This document shows, piece by piece, positions 1 through 11,800 of a DNA stretch of 32,236 bases (positions are counted from its first letter, which is position 1; the number at the start of each line of letters is the position of its first letter). Below the pieces are notes generated by a model. The model was given only the letters and a program-made list of their open reading frames with translations, ran no database searches and was not told the origin of the DNA. The DNA lies in NCBI RefSeq assembly GCF_000429405.1, contig NZ_KE386900.1:1-32236 (forward strand). The letters are read 5' to 3'. The DNA comes from Algoriphagus marincola DSM 16067 (lineage in GTDB: Bacteria > Bacteroidota > Bacteroidia > Cytophagales > Cyclobacteriaceae). A program made the position numbers and the translations under genes.

Positions 1-3000
1 GTCCAAGACCTGGAGTCTGAACCGCATTGGAAACCGCCTGCGCATCCGCGCTCACCACCGTCTGGTTCGGATCCGTGCCGCTCGCCGTGCCCGTGTTCAG
101 TACACGCCCGCTGTCAAGGTCCTGCTGGGTCACCGTGTAGCTCGTCGTCACACTCTGGCTCTCGCCCGGTGACAAGCTGCCCACGTTCTGCGTCAGTCCG
201 GTCAGCGGATCAGTGATCGTTACATCGGTCAGCGTCTCGTTGCCCGTGTTCACCGCCGTCAGCGTATAGGTCAACACCTCGCCTACCTGGCTGTATTCCT
301 TCTTGTCCGATACCTTGATCAAGCCGATGCCCGGATTCTGGATCGCGGTAACAAGTGCTGTGTCTATTCTTGTGATCGAATTTCCGAATGGATCAAGCCC
401 CGTAATAGTAGCTGTATTCAACACCTCTCCAGAATCAACATCTTGTTGGGAAGTCTGATAAACTACCGTTAGAGTTTTTGCTTGTCCAGGGGCAATCGAT
501 CCTATACTACTATCGGTAGCAGTAAGTGGGTCTGTTAATTGTAATGAATTAAGGGTCAAATTGCCCGTATTTGTTATCGTAAGGGTATAAGTGATTTGGT
601 CCCCTGCTTGATCAAAAATTCTTGGGATTGCAATTTTCTCAAACAACAAATCAGGATTTTGAACGGCATTCATGACTACCGTATCAGAATCACTAACCTC
701 TTGTGAACCTGGATCTAAGCCGCTAACTGTGGCTGTATTTTTTACCTCTCCCGCATCTAAATCCCCTTGTGTAATTACATAGTTTGATTGAATACTGATA
801 GACTCTCCAGGAATGAAATCACCCAGATCTTGATTTAGTCCTGTAAGCGGATCAACCAAATTCAAATCCGTTAAGGTGACATTTCCAGAGTTTGTAACAG
901 TCAAATCATAGGTAATATCTTCTCCAACAGATGAATACGATTGAGCAGAGGCAGTCTTTATCAGAGTCAACGCAGGATTTTGAACTGCATTGATTAACAA
1001 GGTATCAGCATCTCTTAAAATTGAATTGGTAGGATCCTCTGCTGAAAGACTTGCTACATTTCTAATAAAGCCTTGGTCCAAATCAGATTGTTTAACTGTG
1101 TAAGTACCCAAAGTTGTATAGCTAGCACCTGGGCTTAATGGCTGAACCGATTCAGTAAGATTAATTAATGGATCACTTAGAACAATGTTTGAAAGCGTTG
1201 TATTACCTGTATTTGTAAGCTCAAAGCTATATGTTATAATCTCACCTAATTGATTGAAGTCATTTTTATCAGCAGTTTTCACAATCGAAATCGATGAAGA
1301 CTGAATTGCTGATGCCAATGAAACTGCGGATGAAGTTAGAATAAAGCTGTTTGGATCGGTTCCCGAAACAGTAGCTGTATTAATTACTTTTCCTGCATCG
1401 ATATCTGCTTGTGAAACAAAATAAGACGTGGTGATTGTCTGAGTTTCACCAGGCAATAAAGTCCCTACTACTTGATTTAGGTTGGTAAGCAGATCAACAA
1501 CAGTTACATCGGTTAGCGTTTCATTTCCAGTATTTGATACAATGATGGTAAACTCAATCTCGTCGCCTGGTTGGGAATAATTACCAGGAGTGACGGTCGA
1601 TTTGATGATACCAATACCAGGGTTTTGCACTGCGGTAGCAGTAGCACTTGCATTATCAGAAACGTCAAGTCCATTAGGATCAAGGGCAGTTACTGAAGCT
1701 GTATTAATCACAGACCCATTGTCAATATCGGATTGCTTTATCTGATAGGCTTCGGTCACAGTGATTTTTTGACCCGGCGTCAGAGTCCCAATGGCTTGGT
1801 TGGTATTTGTCAATGGATCTACCACTACCACATCACTTAAGGTAAGGTTACCCGTATTGGAAATTTCAAGCTGATAGGTAATGATGTCCCCTATCTGGTC
1901 AAAGGTAGTTGGGGTAGCAGTCTTTTTGATATCAATACTTGGTGCCTGACTAGCTATAGCGACCGAACTAGCAGATGCACTAACTTTCTTATTTTTTGGA
2001 TCCAATCCGAGCACTGAAGCTGAATTATCAACCTGTCCTCCATCCACATCTGCTTGGGTGACCGTGTAACTTGTAGAAACTGAGATGCTATCTCCAGGAT
2101 TCATGGTTCCCAAACTTTGAACGAGTCCAGTTAATGGATCCTGCAATCTGACCTTGAATAAGGTTTCATTACCCGTGTTTTTCACCACTAAATCAAAATT
2201 CAACACATCCCCTACATTTGAATAGAAAGGAGTAGCAGTTGTTTTTGTGAGGCCTAAGCCAGGATTTTGAATAGCAGTAACGATTACTCTCGAACTGTCC
2301 TGATAATCTGTTTTATCTGGACTCTTTGCACTTACAAAAGCCGTATTGATTACTTCCCCGCGGTCAATATCAAGCTGAGTAATGGTATAACTTTCATTGA
2401 GGGTAAGAACCTTCTTAGGTACTAAAATTCCAAGATTTCGATCCAATCCCGTAAGCGGATCGGTCACACGAATGGAATTCATGGTCACATTTCCGGTATT
2501 TCGAATCTTAAGCACATACCGAATAACATCCCCTACCTGATCATAAGTAGTAGGAATAGCTGATTTGGTGATTTCAATTTCAGGATTCAGTTGGGCTGTA
2601 ATTGTTTCCGACTCGGAAACTCGAATCGTATTTCCCAATGGATCGGTTCCTTCAACAATACCAGTATTAATAAACTGACCCTTATCAAGATCCTTCTGAG
2701 TTATTCGGTAGGAAGTAGAAACAGATGTTGATTGACCCGGAGACAAGGTGCCAACATTCTGATTCAGCCCTGTCAATGGATCTTTCACAAGCACATTTTG
2801 CAATGTGACATTGCCAGTATTTTCTACTCTTAGATCAAAGGTGATTAATTCTCCATTTTGAGAGTAGGTATTGCTCTGACTAGTTTTTGTCAAACTTAAT
2901 GCAGGACTTTGGATGGCATTAGCAATAGAAGCAGCACTTGCTACTAAGGACTGGCTATTAGGATCCAACCCACTAACAGAGGCTGTGTTTGTAACTTGAC

Positions 3001-6000
3001 CGGCATCAAGATCAGCTTGAGTAATGGTATAAGTAGTAACCAAAGTTTGACTTTGTCCCGGACTGATGGTTCCCAGATTTTGATCCAAATTAGTCAGTGG
3101 ATCTTTCACCGTAACATCCGTTAAAGTTTCATTTCCTGTATTACTTATCTCTAAGGTGAAGGATAAAATATCACCAACCTGACTGTAAGTCGGCGTTGTA
3201 GTCACCTTAGTCAACGCAATCCCCGGATTTTGTTGGGCACCGATCACATAAGTGTCAGAAGCCACCAGCTTTTGATTGGCTGGGTCAAAGGCCTGAACAT
3301 TGGCGGTATTAAGTATAAATCCTCCATCAATATCGGATTGTGCTACGGCATATGTCTCATTGATGACTTGACTACTTTGTGGTGGGAGTGTTGCAAAAGT
3401 TTGATTGAACCCAGTCAGCGGATCCGTAATCACCAAATTTCGTAAAGTCACATTACCGGTATTCTTAACAGTCAAACGATAGGTGATTATATCTCCTACT
3501 TGGTCATAAGAATTTGGTGAACCTGTCTTGGTAAACTCTATTTTGCCATTTTGAATAGCAGGTACCGTTGCCGAAGCTGTTGCTGAAATTGAGTTGGAAT
3601 TAGAATCCAATCCAGCCACTTCTGCGGTATTGACAACCGAACCAGCATCCAAATCTGCCTGAGTAATTTGATAAATTTCTGTGATTGAGAATGATTGACC
3701 TGGATCAAGGTTACCAATATTTTGATTTGTGCCTGTCAACGGATCTGAAACGACCAAATTGAAAAGCGTGACATTCCCTGAATTGGTAGCTTCTATAGTA
3801 TAGGTAATCAAATCGCCTACCTGATCGTAATCCGAAACATTTGCTGTCTTTGCCAAACTCAAAGCAGGTCTCTGAACAGCCTGACTTCTGACTGCATCCT
3901 TATCAGATACAGTCAAACTTCCTGGAGTTGTTGCCGAGACATAAGCCAAATTCGTGATTTCACTAATATTCATGTCGGTAAGTGTGGCCAGATAAGTAGT
4001 TGGGATGTTCACAGCCTGACCTGGTGAAAGCGAAGGAATTATCTGATCCAACTTGGTCAAAGGATCTGTAACACGCACATTGGTCAAGGTGACATTACCG
4101 GTATTGGTAACTAACAATTCATACCGTAAAGTGAATCCGGAAACATCATAGGTAGGAGTCGAAGTAACTTTTTCAATTTTTACCGCACCATTTCGAATGG
4201 CAAATGCAGTTGCCTCATCTTTTGCAGAGACTGGTCTCGCTTGAGGAGTGTTCTCCACACCTTCCACAGTGGCAAGATTCACTATTTTACCCGCATCAAT
4301 ATCTGCTTGAGTGATCACATAACTTGTCGGAACCACTACATTGGCACCAGGCTGCAAATTACCGATATTGCTATCCAAGCCTGTCAAAGCATCGATTACT
4401 CGAACATTGTCAATGGTTACGTTTCCAATATTGCTTACCGTGATCTCAAAGTCTACTTGCTCTCCTACTGAAGAATATGATTTGTTTAATGCGACTTTAT
4501 TGATATCCAATGCTCCCAAATCTTCAATGGTCACATAGGCTACATCATTGACGCTTACAATACTGGAATCAGGAGCAATTCCTGTAACTGTCGCCGTATT
4601 AATAACAACCTGACCATCTACATCAGCCTGAGATAAGGTATAATCAAAGCTAAATGTTTGACTTGCACCAGGGGCTAGTGTTCCCACAGCTTGATTGAAA
4701 GAAACTCTAGGATCATCAAGCACCACACCTGTAAGGGTGACATTACCTATATTGGTTACAACAAAAGTATAGGTCACAACTTCACCAGCCGCTTTGAAGG
4801 TAGTTTGACTTACCGTTTTCTCCAGCTCTAAGGCAGGCCCTTGAAGTGCCTGAATATTTAAAGTATCCGCTCCATCAATAGCTAAGTTAAATGGATCTTG
4901 ACCACCTACTCTAGCAATATTTTCAATATAGCCTAGATCCAAATCTGCTTGATTTACCGTATAAGTAGTAGTGAAAGATTGACTAGCATTTGGTGCCAAA
5001 GTAAATGGAGGTGAAGAAACAAAGCCTGTCAAATTATCCTCCACCACTAGGTCGGACAAAGTCACATTTCCAGTATTGGTCACCTCAAGGGAATAGGTAA
5101 TTATCTCTCCAACTGCCTGAACATTGATTTTATCTGCTGCTTTTGTAAAGTTTAGGGAAGGACTTGATGTGCCTTGAACCGTTACCGAACTCTGATCTTG
5201 GACAGTATTCGAACTAGGATCAGTGGCGCTAACTGTAGCCGTATTTATAATCGAACCATTGTCTAAATCAGCCTGTGTTACAAAATAACTAACCGTGATT
5301 GTTTGACTAGCGCCAGGAATAAGCGTTCCTACATTCTGGTTTGTCTGAGTCAAAGGATCCTCAACTGTAACGGAGCTTAGGGTCACATTTCCTGTATTGG
5401 TAACCTTTATTTCATACTCTAGCAAATCATTGACTGCGACATAAGTAGAGGTAAGCGCTGTTTTGACTATCTCAATTCCAGGATTTTGAACGGCATTGAT
5501 TGTCAGCGCATCTGTAACCTCTATAGTGACTGCATTAGGATCTACCGCATCCACTATTGCAGTATTCGTCAAGTCTCCTGCATCCAAGTCTTGTTGGGTC
5601 ACCAGATGAGTAGTTTTGACTGTTTTAGTATCTCCTGGAGACAAGGTGCCCAGATTACTGTTTACCCCTGTTAGAGGATCAGAAACAAGCAAATTTTTCA
5701 AGGTAACGTTTCCAGGATTACTGATAGTAAGGGTATAAGTAATCGGCTCACCCAAGGTCGAATAACTTGATTTATCAGCTGTTTTCTGAAGAGTCAATTG
5801 CGGATTCTGTACCGCTCTCACTGTATCGATCGCTGTGGTAGAAATAGACTGATTACTTGGATCAGTAGCGGATACCCTTGCCGTATTACTTACAAATCCT
5901 CTATCCAAATCCTGCTGCGTTATTCTATAAGTAGCCGTAACTGGAATGGAAACTCCTGAAATAATTGGACCTAAGTTTTGATTTAGTCCAGTCAATGGAT

Positions 6001-8865
6001 CCGTAATGGTCACATTAGATAGGGAAACGTTCCCGGTATTCCGAACTTCCAAACTATAAGTAATCTCTTCGCCTATCTGGGAATAGGTAGCTGGATTTCC
6101 ACTTTTAGTCAAAAGGATACCATTATTTTGTCTGGATAGAATAGTAATGGAAGCCTGACTGGTTACTTGAACATTTGAAGGAGAAGTTCCAGAAACAGAA
6201 ACAAAATTTGTCACGCTTCCAGCATCCAAATCAGACTGCTTTATGGTATAAGTAAAAGTAAAGGATTGAGAAGTCCCTGGCGCCAAAGAAGTCAAGGCTG
6301 GTATTGTAATTCCTGACAGCGGTTCAGAAATAGTAACATTCGATAAGGTGACATTTCCAGTATTTGTCACAACAGTCTCAAAAGTCAGAATTTCACCTAA
6401 TGCTGAATAGGGATTAGGGCCAGATTGCAAACTTGTCTGAACATTGATTGAAGGCGATATATTAGCAGTAGAAACTTCAATATCCTTTGCCGTCAATACC
6501 GTCGCCTGAGGCGAGGCTTCTACCCCACTTACGTTCACCTCGTTGACAACTTTGCCTGCATCGACATCTGGCTGGGTGACTGCATAACTGGTGGCTAAGG
6601 TCGTACTTACACCAGGAGCAAGACTAGGAATGGTAGTACTAAAGCCAGTCAGATTATCCGTTACCTGAATGGTATTGACCGTGATATTTCCAACATTTCT
6701 AACTAGAATATCATAATTGAGCGTTTCTCCAGCTTGGGAATAAGTTTTCTCTTTTACTTTTTTAATTACCTCTAACGCCCCTTGGTCCTGACCTGCAACA
6801 TAAGCCGAAGCTGTTGCATCCACCACCACATCAGATGGAGATTTCCCTGAGACAGTGGCCGTGTTGATCACTATCTGGGAATTTACATCTGCTTGAGTAA
6901 TGGTATAATCAGAAGTAAAAGTTTGCGTTTCACCCGGAGCCAAAATACCGATGGACTGATTGAAATTGATTCGGGCATCGGAAAGAATCACTTCTTTTAG
7001 TGTCACATTACCATTATTGGTTACCGTGAAGGTATAGGTGACTATTTCTCCAGCATTGATAAAAGAATTCGTACTGACTGTCTTATCCAGATCCAAGGCT
7101 ATTGCTTGCTGACCTACGACTGTCACAGAAGAAGTAACATCATTTAGCGTACCTCCAGATGGAGTACCACTGGCAGTTGCCACATTAGTTACACTACCCG
7201 CATCTATATCATCTTGATTTACGATGTAGATAGCATTATAGGTCCATGATTCACCTACATCCAAAAGGCCATTTGAATTAGTATCACCTGAGCTTAATGT
7301 AGGACCAGATGTTACCGTTGGGTCTTCAACTTTCACATTACTGATGGTAACGTTTCCAGTATTTTGCAAGCCCATCTGATAAACTATAGTATCCCCCACT
7401 GCCCCATAAGTAGCAGGAATACTTGCCACAATCTTTATAAAATCAATTGCAGCATTTTGTACTGCCGATATAGTAATCGAATCAGAAATATCAGCAAGGT
7501 TTCCTCCAGAAGGGGTGCCTGAAGCAGAAGCAGTATTGGTAATAATTCCAGCATCCAAGTCCGCTTGTGTCACTGTATAAGAGCCTTGATATACCCATGT
7601 CTCTCCAACTTCAAGCACACTTTTATTTCCTCCATCTCCACTTACCAATACTGGTGGAGATAACAATAGATTATCTGCAAGACTCACATTGCTTATGCTG
7701 ACATTACCTATATTGGACAATTGGAATTCATAAGGAATCACATCGCCTACTTGAGAATAACCCGTTGCTGTCGTCGACTTTGTCAAGGTCCAAGCTGGGC
7801 TTTGGATTGCATTAACGGTCACTGTATCAGATGCTGGAGTTAATGCTCCAGCGACAGAATTTCCAGTAGCTCTTGCAATATTAGTAAAGAACCCGGCATC
7901 CAAATCCGCTTGTGTAGTCCGATAAGAAGTTACATATTCCCAAACCTCCCCAGGACTAAGAATTTGATCATCTCCTATATCCGTAGCTTGATTGATTCCT
8001 GGTTCTCGATTAATTGTAATATCAATTAGCCTGACATTCGTTATTGGAACATTTCCTGTGTTGGTTAATACAAACTTGTAGATGATTGGACTTCCTGCCG
8101 AATTAAATGATGGGGTAGCGGCGATTTTGTTTAAAGTCCAACTCGGATTTTGTATCGCATTCGTTATAACAGTATTAGACCTTGCATCTCCTAATGTTCC
8201 TCCTGAAGGTGTACCTGAAATCGTTGCGGTATTTTCTACAAAACCTCGATCTAAATCCGCCTGAGTCGTCGTGTAATCCCCCACATATCTCCAGGCCTCT
8301 CCTGGACTCAAAATCCCATCGTTCCCAATATCAGTTCCTTGGATTGGGGTTTGTAATAAGTTTGGAATTAGTGGGTCATTGATTGAAATTCCTGAAATAC
8401 TAACATTCCCAGTATTGGTGGCTATAAACTCATAAGGCAATCCAAAACCAGTTGTACTAAAGGATGTTGAAGAACTTCGTTTGGTTAATGTCCAAGATGG
8501 GTTCGGAACAGCCGTGACCCTTACTGTGTTTGAGACGGCATCCTGCAAATTTCCACCAGCCGGTGTACCAGAAATCGTTGCGGTATTTTCTACAAAACCT
8601 CGATCTAAATCCGCCTGAGTCGTTATGTAAGCCCCCACATATCTCCAAGCTTCCCCTGGACTTAAAATCCCATCGTTCCCAATATCAGTTCCTCGAATTG
8701 GAGTTTGTGACAAGTTAGGTATCAAAGGATCACTGATTGAAACACCTGAAATACTTACATTTCCAGTGTTGGTGGCAGTAAATTGATACCCTAATCCCAC
8801 TCCAATAGCATCAAATGTAGTTGGAGATGCTTGTTTGGTTAAAGTCCAAGATGCATCACCAGGCC
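1..8865 (-). repeat. About 27 tandem DUF7507/DUF11-like coding repeats
   Basis: The coding strand repeats the pattern NTGNVxLxxVxIxDPLTGL, then LxPGES and YxxTQADLDxG, then NTAxAxGTxPxG. I located the NTGN-type signature near 246, 563, 884, 1204, 1527, 1850, 2169, 2490, 2810, 3133, 3454, 3775, 4094, 4424, 4743, 5068, 5389, 5709, 6032, 6354, 6688, 7010, 7348, 7703, 8053, 8405 and 8762. The period is about 321 nt (107 residues) for the 20 units nearest the left edge. It is about 320-355 nt for the units nearest the N-terminus, which carry an extra DIGNDGILSPGEAW-like insertion. This matches the Bacteroidota repeats named DUF7507 or conserved repeat domain DUF11, Ig-like beta-sandwiches thought to form extended stalks. 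Unit boundaries are approximate because they were placed by eye. Confidence 0.85.
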
Positions 8866-11800
8866 CTGTTACGAATGTGAATACCGCCTCATTGGGTAGG
8901 TTGATTCCATCAAAGGAAATAATATTTCCAGAAAATGAAGTAGAATTTACAATGTTGGGATTGCCATCAGTAAAATCTCCATTTCCATCGGTATCCACCA
9001 CTAACTTAAAATCTTCAGCTTTTGAACCGTTAAAGGTCAAGCCGTTCAAGTCAAACGACAAGTTAACGGTTCCGGGATCCCCTGTTCTCTGGACTTTCCA
9101 TTCTCGTTTCACTCGTAAGACTCCCAAATTAGCCGGCAAATCTGTAGTTTGGGTAGTTAGGTCATCATTGTTATGACCAATTATCAAGAAGTCACGATCA
9201 TCCAAGGAAGAAGGATTACTGATAATGATGTTTCCTTTACCCGTTTGACCGATTCCATCACCTGAACCTGTATTGATACTGTTGGATCGGGTTTGATTTA
9301 GGGTAGATGCCTCATCCTTTCCAATACCAAAAACATCATGCCAATAAGTCTGATTATCCCAGATTGTGTTTCCTGAAGAATTGACATAGCTGGTTACTGA
9401 TGGGTCTAGGGTAATTCCGTATTTTATCGCTAGGTAAGACTGGATTTTATTCCTTTCTAATTCTGAATGGGGGGTCGAATACATGATGATCTCTGCAATT
9501 TGCCCATTATAAAGATCCTGTTCGTTAGGATCGGTTGAACGCCCGATATACGGAATAGCAGAAAATGGATTCATTGCGGCATTTGACCCTGCTAATAAAG
9601 TAGTAGCATGAAAAGTACCATCAATATATGTTTTGTGGTTAGCAGGCAATTGCCCGGCGACGAGTTCAACGACAGAAAGCCTTGCTAAACTTGTCCCTAA
9701 ATCACCAGTAGAATTAAAATAGATTCCTTGATTATTACCAGTCCGTAAATTGGGTCCTTTGGCCATATAGCCTCTGTTGGTAGCCGATCCATCTGATGAC
9801 AAGGTTGAACTAATTAAGGTCAGCTGCCCACTTGTTCCAAGTTTTGAAACTGCATAAAGGGTTTGAAAGGTAATGGGACTATTTCCAGTCAGATAATCAC
9901 CATTACCGTCAAAATCAATGGCATTATTGAAGTTTATTTTAGAAGCACCCGTTTGAGGGTTTCCAGAGATAGTAAAGGTATTCGTGCCTGTTTGATCTAC
10001 CCAACCCGCTAGATTAGCTCCGCTATTGGTTACGCCTTCATTGGCTTTTAGCCAAAGATTGGCTCCAAGTACTCCTGGGCCGGCTTGCGGTTTTGGTGTA
10101 AGTAAGGTAAACACAGCTCCATTGGGCAGGTTTACTGCATTGAATGTAAGTTCATCTCCCGTAAAAGAAGATGGAGTAACCTCAGTCACTGTTCCATTGG
10201 TAAAGTCCCCATTGCCATCTGCATCTATCAGCAATTTGAAATCCGCAGCGGTCGTTCCTGACAGTGTCAGGCCAAGCGTGCTAAATTTTAGCGTGACAGT
10301 ACCTACATTACCAGTATGTCTCACTTTCCATTCGCGGCCTATCCGTCTAAATCCAATCAGAGAAGCCGGCAAATCTGTGGTTTGTTCGGTAAAGGCCCCG
10401 TTGTCGTGGCCGATTAACAAAAAGTCATTATTGTCTAAGCTGGAAGGGTTACTTAGCACTATATTTCCCTTCCCGCTTTGTCCTGTTCCATCACCAGAAC
10501 CGGTATTGATACTACTGGATTGAGTCTGTTCTAGTGAGGAAGCATCGTCTTTGCCTATTCCAAACACATCGTGCCAATAGGTTGTATTATTCCAAAGTAC
10601 TGTACCTGCCGAAGAAGTATAATTGGTTACTGAAGGATCTAAAGTAATCCCATATTTTAATGCCAAATAACTTTCATGTTTTACTTGATCATTGGTGGTT
10701 AAAGCATTACCGAAATATGAAATCTCTGCTAAATCGCCCGCAAAAAAGGAGATAGGATTCAAAAGATTGGTTTCCGTATGGGCGATTTTAAAATTCCTTT
10801 GTGTATTCTGAGAAAATCTAGCTATTGATGCAGTCCCAGCTAGCCTACCATCTACATAAAAACTTGCCGTTGTGCCTTCAAACTTAGCAGTAAGAAGCTT
10901 CCATTCATTCAGGTTAACTGGTCCTCCACTAATACTAGTTAAGGATGTACCATTTCCGACAATAAACTGCCACTGTTCGCTACCTATTTCCAATGCGTAT
11001 CCTGCAGGAGAGAAAAAATTACTCAAATCAAGACTATTTATAATATTACCACTATTAAATTGGGAGGAACTCACAACAGTACTTAGGGTAAATGCAGGCG
11101 TATTTAAACTGGAATTATGAGGAATAAAAACCCTGTCATCAACTCCATCAAAAACGATCGTCGGGTTAAAATTTGCTAGTTGGGAAGTAACCTGAGGATC
11201 TCCAGCAATGCTTGTTGCGTGATTACTCGTCTGGTCTGTCCAAGTAGCCAAAGTTCCTGTTGAGGGCGAAACCCCTGCATTTGCCTTCAGCCACAATGAT
11301 GCTCCCGGTATTCCAGGTCCAGGACCTCTACTAGAATCAGTAATAAAAGTAAATACTGCACCTTGTGGTAAGGTAACAGCATCAAAAGTTAAAACATTTA
11401 CAGAATAAGATGTGGCATCAAGTACAGTAACAGTGCCATCTGCAAAATTGCCGTTGCCATCCGTATCAATCAATAGTTTGAAATCATTTGCAGAAGTACC
11501 TGTGACTGACAGACCAAGTGTGCTAAAGCTAAGTCTTACAGTACCCACCTCATTAATTTTTCCTACTTTCCATTCCCGAGCAATACGCTTATTACCTGAT
11601 AAGGAAGCTGGTAGGTCAGTATTTTGCTCTACTAATCCTGAATTATTATGACCTATTAAGAGAAAATCATTATTATCTAATGAAGATGGGTTCTGAATTA
11701 CGAGATTCCCCTTTCCACTTTGTCCGGTGCCATTACCTCCACCTGTATTTACACTATTTGAACTGGCTTGGTTTAGGCCAGTCGTGTTATCACGACCAAT

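Noticed and set aside
1..8865. Regular spacing near 321 bp, considered as a CRISPR or satellite array
   Set aside because: The period is a multiple of three, the units diverge as protein repeats do, and they translate into DUF7507/DUF11-like domains in one frame. No short exact repeats with spacers exist.
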